Source: Clostridium sp. chh4-2 (GTDB lineage: Bacteria; Bacillota; Clostridia; Lachnospirales; Lachnospiraceae). Taken from it: 64,000 bases of DNA. Both the position numbers and the translations under genes were made by a program. The stretch is from contig NZ_PKUU01000027.1 of assembly GCF_002899675.1 (NCBI RefSeq), positions 37,688-101,687 of the forward strand, given 5' to 3'. Below the pieces are notes generated by a model. That model made no database searches. It saw only the letters and a program-made list of their open reading frames with translations, and was not told where the DNA came from. This document shows positions 17,093 to 24,715 of this stretch, piece after piece (positions within the stretch are counted from its first letter, which is position 1; each line of letters starts with the position of its first letter).

Positions 17093-17618
17093 GTTAACGG
17101 TTTTACGAGTGATCTTGATACCTTTTTTCGTTGCGTGTTTGATGATCGAAGGCGGTGAGAACAAGACTCTGCGGTATGCGGCTGTGGCGATTTTCATTAT
17201 TGCCAGCCTGACTGATATGCTGGATGGAAAAATTGCCAGGAAATATAATCTGGTAACGAATTTCGGCAAGTTTATGGACCCGTTAGCGGATAAGCTGCTG
17301 GTTTGTTCCGCGCTCATCTGCCTTGTAGAATTAGGACAGCTTCCGGCCTGGATGGTTGTGATCATTATCAGCCGGGAATTTATTATCAGCGGATTCCGTC
17401 TGGTGGCTTCGGACAATGGTATTGTCATTGCGGCAAGCTATTGGGGGAAATTTAAAACCACTTTTCAGATGATCGCCGTGGTGCTTTTAATTCTGGATAT
17501 TGAAGCGATTCAGATACTGACTTCGGCATGCGTGTGGATCGCCTTGATTCTCACGGTTGTTTCTCTGATCGATTACATTGCAAAAAATCATAAAATTCTT
17601 ACAGAAGGAGATATGTAA
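17076..17618 (+). CDS. pgsA: CDP-diacylglycerol-glycerol-3-phosphate 3-phosphatidyltransferase
   Basis: 180 residues, an integral membrane enzyme of phosphatidylglycerol synthesis. The CDP-alcohol phosphotransferase motif is seen as DMLDGKIARKYNLVTNFGKF followed by MDPLADK, with all acidic residues in place. The start ATG 17076 (MNLPNKLTVLRV) has GGAGAGG upstream and overlaps the rimO end. rimO-pgsA-cinA is a common Clostridia order. Confidence 0.94.
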   Translation: MNLPNKLTVLRVILIPFFVACLMIEGGENKTLRYAAVAIFIIASLTDMLDGKIARKYNLVTNFGKFMDPLADKLLVCSALICLVELGQLPAWMVVIIISREFIISGFRLVASDNGIVIAASYWGKFKTTFQMIAVVLLILDIEAIQILTSACVWIALILTVVSLIDYIAKNHKILTEGDM

Positions 17619-17620
17619 TT

Positions 17621-18868
17621 ATGGTAGTTGAGCTGATCTGTGTAGGTACGGAATTATTACTCGGTAATATTGTGAATACAAATGCTCAGTTTATCGCTGA
17701 AAAATGTGCGCTTCTTGGACTTTCCATGTACAATCAGGTGGTAGTGGGAGATAATAGGGAGCGCCTTGCTGATGCGATACGCAGAGCCCTGAAACGGTCG
17801 GATATCGTCATATTAAACGGCGGTTTGGGGCCTACGGAGGACGATCTGACAAAAGAAGTCTGCGCAGAGGTGATGGGATTCCCACTGGAAGAGGACGCTC
17901 ACACAAAAGAGCGCCTTGTAGAATTTTTCAGAAACAGCATTTATAAAAATATTGCGGATAATAACTGGAAACAGGCGGTCATTCCGTCCGGCGCAATCGT
18001 TTTGGACAACAGCAACGGCACGGCTCCGGGACTTATTTTGGAAAAATTCGGAAAATCTGCGATTTTGCTTCCGGGACCGCCCAATGAACTCTATCCGATG
18101 TTCATGGATCAGGTATATCCATATCTTCAGAAACTTCAGCCGGAAATCATCATTTCACAGATGGTGAAGATCTGTGGAATCGGTGAAAGCCAAGTAGAAG
18201 ACAGGCTGTTGGATATGATCGATAAACAGACTAACCCAACTATCGCAACTTATGCTAAGACAGGTGAAGTCCATCTTCGTGTAACCGCTAAAGCAGCGGA
18301 CGAAGAAACTGCCCGCAAATTGATTAAGCCGGTGGTTAAAGAGATTAAAAACAGGTTTGGAGATGCGGTTTATACCACCAGGGAAGAAGAAACACTGGAG
18401 ATGGCAGTGGTCCGGCTTCTGGAAAAATATGACCTTACGGTAACGACAGCCGAATCCTGTACGGGAGGTCTTTTGGCAGGACGCCTGGTCAATGTGCCCG
18501 GCGTTTCAGAAGTGTTCCGGGAAGGTTTTATCACCTATTCCAACAAAGCCAAGAGAAAGATTCTGGATGTGAGCAAAAGCACTTTGAAAAAATACGGCGC
18601 AGTCAGTGAACAGACAGCAAAAGAGATGGCTATGGGCGGAGCGTTTGCTACGGATGCCGATATCTGTATCGCGATTACCGGCCTGGCCGGTCCTGACGGA
18701 GCTACGGATGAAAAGCCGGTAGGCCTTGTATATATTGCAAGCTATCTGAAAGATAAGGTTTCTGTGGAAGAATATCATTTTAAAGGAAATAGAAATAAAA
18801 TTCGGGAACAGTCGGTAGTAAAGGCTTTGGATCTTTTACGCCGGTCCGTTTTAGATAATTACCGTTAA
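17621..18868 (+). CDS. cinA: CinA family protein (competence/damage-inducible; nicotinamide-nucleotide amidase domain)
   Basis: 415 residues, full length. The N-terminal MoCF-like domain has CVGTELLLGNIVNTNAQF and GGLGPTEDDLTKE. The C-terminal CinA amidase domain has TAESCTGGLLAGRLVNVPG and GLAGPDGATDEKPVG. CinA domains hydrolyse pyridine-nucleotide by-products such as NMN. In Bacillus and streptococci the gene is co-transcribed with recA; here recA does not follow. It begins 2 bp after pgsA, with AAGGAG upstream. Confidence 0.93.
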   Translation: MVVELICVGTELLLGNIVNTNAQFIAEKCALLGLSMYNQVVVGDNRERLADAIRRALKRSDIVILNGGLGPTEDDLTKEVCAEVMGFPLEEDAHTKERLVEFFRNSIYKNIADNNWKQAVIPSGAIVLDNSNGTAPGLILEKFGKSAILLPGPPNELYPMFMDQVYPYLQKLQPEIIISQMVKICGIGESQVEDRLLDMIDKQTNPTIATYAKTGEVHLRVTAKAADEETARKLIKPVVKEIKNRFGDAVYTTREEETLEMAVVRLLEKYDLTVTTAESCTGGLLAGRLVNVPGVSEVFREGFITYSNKAKRKILDVSKSTLKKYGAVSEQTAKEMAMGGAFATDADICIAITGLAGPDGATDEKPVGLVYIASYLKDKVSVEEYHFKGNRNKIREQSVVKALDLLRRSVLDNYR

Positions 18869-18890
18869 GGGAGAGGCAGGAGATTACATT

Positions 18891-20198
18891 TTGGATATCC
18901 ATATGATAAAAAAACAATTGACGTCCGTATACCGTTTTGCCTATACGAATCTGGCGCTCAATTACTATACTTATTTTGAAACAGTGGCGGAAAAGACATC
19001 GGCCCAGGACAAGTTGTCCTCTTATACATCACGTTTTAATCAGTTGCTGGGAGAAGTTCTGGAGAACAAGGGTTCCATAGAAGATCTTGATCTGATGCGG
19101 AACCAACTGAGCGGCGTCATAGAAGTGCTGAACGCATATGTGGATGGAATTAACGTTTATGAATATGTTTTAAACCGTTTGGAACGCCGGTTTGTCACTG
19201 GCGTTAAGATTCAGGAATCGGAAGAAGAAGTGGTTTCAAAGGTGATGCAGTACATCTGGAATTCAAAAGATACTGTGGTGATCAATGGCAGAATCATGGA
19301 AGTGATCGGACAGCTGCCGATCCGCCTTACCAGAAATAAATTCTACAATATGGTCAGTGACTCCTTATCCATCTATATAGACGGCGACCGTTCAGCCTTG
19401 GATAATATGATGTACCTTCTTCGCACTTCCTCACTTGTTCAGGTTCCGGATGATATGGAAAAAGGAATGGAGGAGCTCTGCCAGATGCTCCTTACACTGA
19501 AAGAAGCGGATTATACAGCGCTTACAGAGGAAGAGTACAAAAAGCTGAGCCGGATAATCGAAGAGGCAGTACAGATGGTTACAGATCTGATCGGAGACTG
19601 CATATCATTGATGGAACTGGTCAATGATCTGTATATGATAGAACTGACCCGGAAAGATGCTTTTGTTGATGTGGAGGAAGAGAACGTTCTGAAATACATC
19701 ATATCCGGCGTATTGGAAAAGTTTAAAAAAGAGGATTGGACAGAAATTGACGATGATATCACCGGTAAACTGGTATTTTTGGAAGGCAGGCAGGAAAAGC
19801 TTTATGAAAAATATTTAAAATATGAGTCTGCGGACGAGTTTGTGGAAGAACCATATAAGGATATTTTAAGAAAAATAGCTGTTCTGCTGTCGGGAAGCTC
19901 TTTTGCGTCCTTAGAGGAGACGGAAGATGCTGATGAAAAGGCGGACCGTAGGTATGTGGAGAAGACGGCGGAGAATTATTTTGAAGAACTGAACCAGCTG
20001 TTTCAGGGTATGAAAAAGCCGGTGGTGCGGGCTGTGATGTCACAGGCCCTGTCAAAACTTCCTGTATGCTTTAATTCTGCTCACGAAATTGAGTCCTACA
20101 TCCGCAGCAGCCTGGACAGCTGCACGGATATTTGTGAAAAAGAAACATGCATGGAATTATTGTTGGAATTGGTGGAGAGCGAGAATGCGTATATCTGA
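18891..20198 (+). CDS. Protein of unknown function, helical and acidic
   Basis: 435 residues with no membrane segment or signal peptide and no motif I recognise. Long amphipathic helices rich in Glu and Asp, with tyrosines near the N-terminus (YRFAYTNLALNYYTYFET). I take the TTG at 18891 as the start: AGGAGA lies 8 bp upstream, while the first ATG (18903) would be 20 bp away. The 3' end overlaps the next gene by 14 bp. It and the next two genes form an unassigned block between cinA and the GerW-like gene. Confidence 0.7.
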   Translation: MDIHMIKKQLTSVYRFAYTNLALNYYTYFETVAEKTSAQDKLSSYTSRFNQLLGEVLENKGSIEDLDLMRNQLSGVIEVLNAYVDGINVYEYVLNRLERRFVTGVKIQESEEEVVSKVMQYIWNSKDTVVINGRIMEVIGQLPIRLTRNKFYNMVSDSLSIYIDGDRSALDNMMYLLRTSSLVQVPDDMEKGMEELCQMLLTLKEADYTALTEEEYKKLSRIIEEAVQMVTDLIGDCISLMELVNDLYMIELTRKDAFVDVEEENVLKYIISGVLEKFKKEDWTEIDDDITGKLVFLEGRQEKLYEKYLKYESADEFVEEPYKDILRKIAVLLSGSSFASLEETEDADEKADRRYVEKTAENYFEELNQLFQGMKKPVVRAVMSQALSKLPVCFNSAHEIESYIRSSLDSCTDICEKETCMELLLELVESENAYI

Positions 20199-20499
20199 TC
20201 ATCTGTACGTGGGTGAAAAAGCGGAAAAAAACAGGTTCCGTATTATCTGTAATCTCAGGTATTCCAAGCTGCAGGCCGGAGTCTATGTGATTACGCCTGC
20301 GTCAAATGGGAATAATATACTTGATATTTATCCTTCTTTTGCTCTGATGCAGCCTTATTATCAGGAACAGGATCTGTTGATTCTGGGAATCGCAGACGGG
20401 TATTGGGAGGCTTTGGAAGTGGCAGGAAAGCTTGTGAATGACATGTACCAAAAGACAGGCGGATTTTGTCTGAAAGAATTTATGGACAGCGGAGCGTGA
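20185..20499 (+). CDS. Small conserved-looking protein of unknown function
   Basis: 104 residues starting MRISDHLYVGEKAEKN, a soluble protein without signal or membrane segment. The pattern RFRIICNLRYSKLQAGVYVIT...DLLILGIADGYWEALEVAGKL looks like a compact alpha/beta domain. GGAGAGCG precedes the ATG, which lies inside the 3' end of the previous gene, arguing for translational coupling. I do not recognise the family. Confidence 0.72.
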   Translation: MRISDHLYVGEKAEKNRFRIICNLRYSKLQAGVYVITPASNGNNILDIYPSFALMQPYYQEQDLLILGIADGYWEALEVAGKLVNDMYQKTGGFCLKEFMDSGA

Positions 20500-20503
20500 T
20501 GGA

Positions 20504-21400
20504 GTGCTGCATATAATATGGTTGGTTTTGAAAATAATAGGAATAATTCTGCTGGTGCTTCTCGGGCTTCTTGTGGCCGTATTGGCAGCGGTTCTGCTGG
20601 TACCGCTGCGCTACAGGGCAGACGGTTCTTATCATGGCCGCCCTGTGGTTACTGCAAAGGTGACATGGCTGTTACATATTCTGTCTCTGAAGGCAGTATA
20701 TGATGAAGAACTGGATCTGAGTTTCCGGATTTTTGGTTTCCGGCTGTTAAAACCGGGAAGCAGGAAAGAAGAGGAAGTGGAAGAAGAACTGATCCTCCAG
20801 TCTCAGGAGCTGATGAACCAGTTAGAAGAGGAGATTACAGAAGAAGCAAAAGCAGAACCTTTGCCTCATCCGGAAGAAAAAAAGGCCGAAAGACAGAAAA
20901 CGGTAAAAAAAGAAAGAAAAGCAGAAGCCTCCGAACCGGATGCGGAAAGTGACAGCCCACTGCCTGTCAAATGGTGGAAGAAACTGAAGGCTTTCCTGTC
21001 CGGATTCTATTACCGGATAAAAGATCAGTTCCTGAGCATTCAGGAGAAGTTTGAAAAGGGAAAAGAGTTTCTCCAGGATGAAGAAAATAAAAAAACCATA
21101 CGCCTTTTATGGAAAAACGGCAAAAAACTGCTGAAGCATCTGCTGCCGCGCAAAGTGAAGGGGGAGGTTATCTTCGGATTTGACGATCCGTATATAACAG
21201 GCCAGATATTGTCGGCTGCCAGCGTCTTTTATCCGCTCTATGCCAGACAATTTAAGATATGCCCTATGTTTGACCAGTCCGTATTAGAGGCGGAAGTAAG
21301 TCTGAAGGGAAGAATCCGCATAGGTACCGTGTTATTTATTCTGCTTCAGGTTTACTGTAACAAGAATTTCAGGGTTTTATTAAAGCGATGGCGCGGTTAA
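20504..21400 (+). CDS. DUF2953-like membrane-anchored protein
   Basis: 298 residues. One hydrophobic N-terminal segment (about 5-32, LKIIGIILLVLLGLLVAVLAAVLLVPLRYRADG) is followed by a beta-rich stretch, a charged Glu/Lys-rich linker (about 85-150) and a C-terminal part with EVIFGFDDPYITGQILSAAS. This layout matches DUF2953 proteins, which in spore formers sit next to ytfJ/gerW as here. The start is GTG 20504 with GGAG 9 bp upstream, 4 bp after the previous gene. Confidence 0.72.
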   Translation: MLHIIWLVLKIIGIILLVLLGLLVAVLAAVLLVPLRYRADGSYHGRPVVTAKVTWLLHILSLKAVYDEELDLSFRIFGFRLLKPGSRKEEEVEEELILQSQELMNQLEEEITEEAKAEPLPHPEEKKAERQKTVKKERKAEASEPDAESDSPLPVKWWKKLKAFLSGFYYRIKDQFLSIQEKFEKGKEFLQDEENKKTIRLLWKNGKKLLKHLLPRKVKGEVIFGFDDPYITGQILSAASVFYPLYARQFKICPMFDQSVLEAEVSLKGRIRIGTVLFILLQVYCNKNFRVLLKRWRG

Positions 21401-21467
21401 ATGATGCGGCGCTGAAAATATAGTTATGATTGAAAAATCCGCCGGCGGCGGAGGAAACGAGGTTAAG

Positions 21468-21878
21468 ATGGCAGATAATAATTTTACATCAGCCGTAGAA
21501 GCTTTATTCAAGGGGATGGACAATTTTGTTACAACAAAAACAGTGGTTGGAGAAGCGGTAAAAGTCGATGACGCAATCATCCTGCCATTAGTGGACGTTA
21601 CGTGCGGAATGGCCGCCGGTTCATTTGCTGAAAACTCCAAGAATAACGGCGGAGGCGGAATGAGCGCGAAGATGAGCCCCAGTGCGATCCTTGTAATTCA
21701 GAATGGAAGCACCAGGCTGGTTAACATTAAAAATCAGAATACGGTCAATAAGGTGCTGGATATGGTTCCCGATATTGTCAATAAATTTACCGGCGGAAAA
21801 GTGAATGTAGGCGGTGAAGTATCGGAAGAGGCGGTAAAAACAGCTCAGGAAATGGCAGAAATTGAGAAGAATCGGTAA
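21468..21878 (+). CDS. ytfJ: GerW family sporulation protein (YtfJ)
   Basis: 136 residues. The family pattern is clear: VEALFKGMDNFVTTKTVVGEAV, AIILPLVDVTCGMAAGSF, a glycine-rich NNGGGGMSAKMSPSAILVI and a C-terminal MVPDIVNKF. GerW/YtfJ is made during sporulation and is needed for lysozyme-responsive germination in Bacillus. ATG 21468 has GAGG 6 bp upstream. The DUF2953-like gene directly upstream is its usual partner. Confidence 0.88.
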   Translation: MADNNFTSAVEALFKGMDNFVTTKTVVGEAVKVDDAIILPLVDVTCGMAAGSFAENSKNNGGGGMSAKMSPSAILVIQNGSTRLVNIKNQNTVNKVLDMVPDIVNKFTGGKVNVGGEVSEEAVKTAQEMAEIEKNR

Positions 21879-21958
21879 GACCTTGAATATTGGACGGACA
21901 TCTGCATATACTTTAATAAAGGCTTGTGAAAGCAGATGTGAAGATTTGAGGGATTTGG

Positions 21959-22096
21959 ATGAAACGTTTATGCGGCCTGATTATATTTTCAATGGGAGTA
22001 GGAATGGCAATTCTTTTGTTTGTTCCCACCACGCTGACCACGCTGGTTTTTGTGCTGGCCTGTTTGATACTTGGATATAATTTATTTTGCTGTTAA
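21959..22096 (+). CDS. Small two-helix membrane protein (45 aa)
   Basis: 45 residues: MKRLCGLIIFSMGVGMAILLF, then VPTTLTTLVFVLACLILGYN and LFCC. That gives two likely membrane helices joined by a Pro/Thr turn. GAGGGATTTGG directly precedes the ATG, and a strong bidirectional terminator follows 40 bp later, which supports a real gene. Function unknown. It may belong to the sporulation-linked block ending at ytfJ. Confidence 0.68.
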   Translation: MKRLCGLIIFSMGVGMAILLFVPTTLTTLVFVLACLILGYNLFCC

Positions 22097-22138
22097 TCAT
22101 AATGGCCGGCATGCCTTGCAGACCGGTCTTATGTAAAA

Positions 22139-22174
22139 AAACAAGCTCCGGGCAATGATTATCGCCCGGAGCTT
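22139..22174. terminator. Bidirectional terminator between the small membrane protein gene and rpmB
   Basis: AAGCTCCGGGC, loop AATGATTATC, GCCCGGAGCTTT, with A-rich sequence on the left and T/A-rich on the right. It can serve both converging units. Confidence 0.85.
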
Positions 22175-22186
22175 TAATAAATCCAA

Positions 22187-22372
22187 TTAAGCTCTTTCAA
22201 CTAAGCCAGAACGTAAGCAAGAAGTACATACATACATCTTCTTAGCTCCACCGTTAACTTTAACTTTAACAGATTTTACGTTTGCTTTCCACATCTTGTT
22301 AGAACGTCTATGTGAATGGCTCACTGCGTTACCAAAGTGAGCAGCCTTTTCGCAAATTGCACATTTAGCCAT
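22187..22372 (-). CDS. rpmB: 50S ribosomal protein L28
   Basis: 61 residues: MAKCAICEKAAHFGNAVSHSHRRSNKMW, the standard L28 start, with Cys pairs CAIC and CTSC that would bind zinc. A GGAGG site lies just upstream on the minus strand. Divergent from the asp23-fakA operon, as in Bacillus (rpmB-yloU). Confidence 0.96.
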   Translation of the reverse strand: MAKCAICEKAAHFGNAVSHSHRRSNKMWKANVKSVKVKVNGGAKKMYVCTSCLRSGLVERA

Positions 22373-22504
22373 GATTGCACCTCCTTAAAGCTACTTGGAT
22401 TCAGATACTATAAAATCCACAACAAATGTATCTTAACAGATAAGGAAGAAATTTGCAAGAGAAAAATGAAAAATTGTATCTTTTTTTAGGAAAATAATGT
22501 ATGA

Positions 22505-22533
22505 TGGACACAATATGTGGGGTGTGATATAAT
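22505..22533 (+). promoter_or_regulatory. Promoter of asp23-fakA
   Basis: TGGACA at 22505-22510, 17-bp spacer, TATAAT at 22528-22533. Confidence 0.72.
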
Positions 22534-22539
22534 ATTCCT

Positions 22540-22598
22540 ACAGAGCTGGGGCCGGGCGTTTCGGAATCTGTCCGAATGTAGGGCCGGCGGAGCTGTCA
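22540..22598 (+). promoter_or_regulatory. Structured leader upstream of asp23
   Basis: ACAGAGCT...AGCTGT, GCCGG...CCGGC and TTCGGA...TCCGAA nest in order, giving an extended stem in the leader RNA directly after the promoter. No U-run follows and no known riboswitch core was recognised. Confidence 0.45.
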
Positions 22599-22637
22599 GT
22601 TTTAAGTGAATTTTAAAGAACGGAGGTATTGATATAT

Positions 22638-22994
22638 ATGAAGGGTCGAATCAGCAATAAACTGGGAGAAATCCAGATCAATCCGGATGTCATCGCACTG
22701 TATGCAGGAACAACTGCAGTTGAGTGCTTTGGGATTGTAGGTATGGCAGCTGTCAGCATGAAAGACGGCCTCGTTAAGCTTCTCAAGAGAGAAAGCCTGA
22801 CTCATGGAATTAATGTGGATATTAAGGACAACCATATCACCATAGACTTTCATGTAATCGTCGCATATGGTGTGAGCATTTCTGCGGTTGCTGATAATTT
22901 AATCGCAAATGTTAAATACAAAGTAGAAGAATTCACCGGGATGGATGTGGATAAGATCAACATCTATGTAGAAGGTGTAAGAGTGATAGATTAA
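22638..22994 (+). CDS. yloU: Asp23/Gls24 family envelope stress response protein
   Basis: 118 residues. The Asp23 pattern is GEIQINPDVIALYAGTTAVECFGIVGM, then VDIKDNHITIDFHVIVAYGVSI and VDKINIYVEGVRVID. These proteins act at the cell envelope. It is directly upstream of the fatty acid kinase gene, as in Bacillus yloU-yloV. ATG 22638 has GGAGG 11 bp upstream; a TTG at 22629 is too close to that site. Confidence 0.92.
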   Translation: MKGRISNKLGEIQINPDVIALYAGTTAVECFGIVGMAAVSMKDGLVKLLKRESLTHGINVDIKDNHITIDFHVIVAYGVSISAVADNLIANVKYKVEEFTGMDVDKINIYVEGVRVID

Positions 22995-23007
22995 GGAGGA
23001 GCAACCC

Positions 23008-24645
23008 GTGGATATGAAGGTTATAGATGCCAAAACGCTGCAGAAGGCGTTTTTGGCGGGAGCAAAAGGTCTGGAAGCTAAGAAGGAGTGGATTAATGAG
23101 CTGAATGTATTTCCCGTACCGGATGGGGATACAGGAACGAACATGACGCTCACGATCATGGCGGCGGCAAAAGAGGTTGCGGCCATTGAAAATCCCACTA
23201 TGGAGACCTTGGCGAAGGCAATATCCTCAGGATCATTAAGGGGGGCAAGGGGAAACTCAGGCGTTATCCTGTCCCAGCTGTTTCGAGGTTTTACAAAAGA
23301 GATTAAAACAGTCGATGTGGTAACCACCACCACGCTGGCCAATGCATTTGTGAGGGGGACGGAAACCGCTTACAAGGCGGTTATGAAGCCAAAGGAAGGC
23401 ACGATTCTTACCGTTGCAAAGGGGATGGCGGATAAGGCCGTGGAACTGGTTTCACAGACAGAAGATATTATCCTGTTTTGTGAAAAGGTAATTGAACATG
23501 GTGATTATGTTTTGAGCCAGACCCCGGAGATGCTTCCTGTTTTAAAACAGGCGGGCGTTGTGGATTCCGGCGGACAGGGCCTGATGCAGGTGGTAAAAGG
23601 CGCGTTGGACGGCCTTTGCGGCAAAGAGATCGATCTGACTGTGGAGGACAGCAAACCGGCGGCCAAAACAGCCGGAGCAGCGTCTACAGAAGATTTTGAT
23701 ATCAGGTACGGTTATTGTACGGAATTTATCATCAATGTGGAAAAACAGTATGACATGGATACAGAGCAGGAATTTAAGGGATATCTGGAATCCATCGGTG
23801 ACTCCATCGTGGTGGTTTCCGATGACGATGTGGTGAAGGTGCATGTTCATACCAATGATCCGGGCCTTGCAATCCAGAAAGCCCTTACCTATGGATCGCT
23901 GTCCAGGATGAAGATCGATAACATGCGTAAGGAACATCAGGAAAGGCTGATTAAGGAATCCGAAAAAAAGGCGGATGAGCCGAGAAAGCCTTATGGATTT
24001 ATCGCCGTTTCCATTGGAGACGGATTGGGTGAGATCTTTAAGGGGATTGGAGCAGATTACCTGATTGAAGGCGGCCAGACCATGAATCCCAGCACGGAAG
24101 ATGTCCTGAATGCCATCGACTGTGTAAATGCGGACACCATATATATTCTGCCTAATAACAAGAATATTATACTGGCTGCAGAGCAGGCGAAGAGTTTAAC
24201 GGCGGATAAAGAGATCGTCGTGGTTCCGTCTAAAACAGTTCCCCAGGGAATTACCGCGTTAATCAATTTCGCGCCGGATTTATCACCGGAAGAGAATACC
24301 CGCGTTATGGTGACGGAGATGGGGAAGGTAAAGACCGGACAGATCACCTATGCGGTCCGCACGACTATGATTGACGGAATGGAGATTCATGAAGGCGATA
24401 TCATGGGATTGGGAGACCAGGGAATGCTGGCAGTGGGCCGGAAGGTTGAAGAGACTGCAGTCAGCGCGTTAAAGAAGATGGTAGATGAAGACTCTGAACT
24501 GATCAGCATTTATTATGGCTGCGATGTGACTGAGGAAGATGCGCAGGCGGTTTTGGAACAGGCACAGGAAGCATGTCCTGAATGTGAGATCGAACTTCAC
24601 AGCGGCGGACAGCCAATTTATTATTATTTGATTTCTGTAGAATAA
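23008..24645 (+). CDS. fakA: Fatty acid kinase catalytic subunit FakA (DAK2 domain, YloV)
   Basis: 545 residues. The N-terminal DAK2 domain holds the nucleotide/Mg motif VFPVPDGDTGTNMTLT and GARGNSGVILSQLF. The C-terminal DegV-like-associated part has IGDGLGEIFKGIGADYLIEGGQTMNPST. FakA phosphorylates fatty acids bound to FakB so they can enter phospholipid synthesis. No fakB (DegV) gene is in the window. It uses GTG 23008 with AAGGAGG at 7 bp spacing. Confidence 0.93.
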   Translation: MDMKVIDAKTLQKAFLAGAKGLEAKKEWINELNVFPVPDGDTGTNMTLTIMAAAKEVAAIENPTMETLAKAISSGSLRGARGNSGVILSQLFRGFTKEIKTVDVVTTTTLANAFVRGTETAYKAVMKPKEGTILTVAKGMADKAVELVSQTEDIILFCEKVIEHGDYVLSQTPEMLPVLKQAGVVDSGGQGLMQVVKGALDGLCGKEIDLTVEDSKPAAKTAGAASTEDFDIRYGYCTEFIINVEKQYDMDTEQEFKGYLESIGDSIVVVSDDDVVKVHVHTNDPGLAIQKALTYGSLSRMKIDNMRKEHQERLIKESEKKADEPRKPYGFIAVSIGDGLGEIFKGIGADYLIEGGQTMNPSTEDVLNAIDCVNADTIYILPNNKNIILAAEQAKSLTADKEIVVVPSKTVPQGITALINFAPDLSPEENTRVMVTEMGKVKTGQITYAVRTTMIDGMEIHEGDIMGLGDQGMLAVGRKVEETAVSALKKMVDEDSELISIYYGCDVTEEDAQAVLEQAQEACPECEIELHSGGQPIYYYLISVE

Positions 24646-24680
24646 CAAGAAGAGAATCGGGAAACCGGTTCTTCTTCTTT
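24646..24680 (+). terminator. Hairpin between fakA and recG, likely terminator or attenuator
   Basis: AAGAAGAGAATCGG, loop GAAA, CCGGTTCTTCTTCTTT. A GAAA-capped long stem followed by T-rich sequence. A second small hairpin (AACCGGAAGAACGGTT) follows at 24684. Confidence 0.65.
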
Positions 24681-24715
24681 GTGGAACCGGAAGAACGGTT
24701 CTAATTTAGAAGAAT

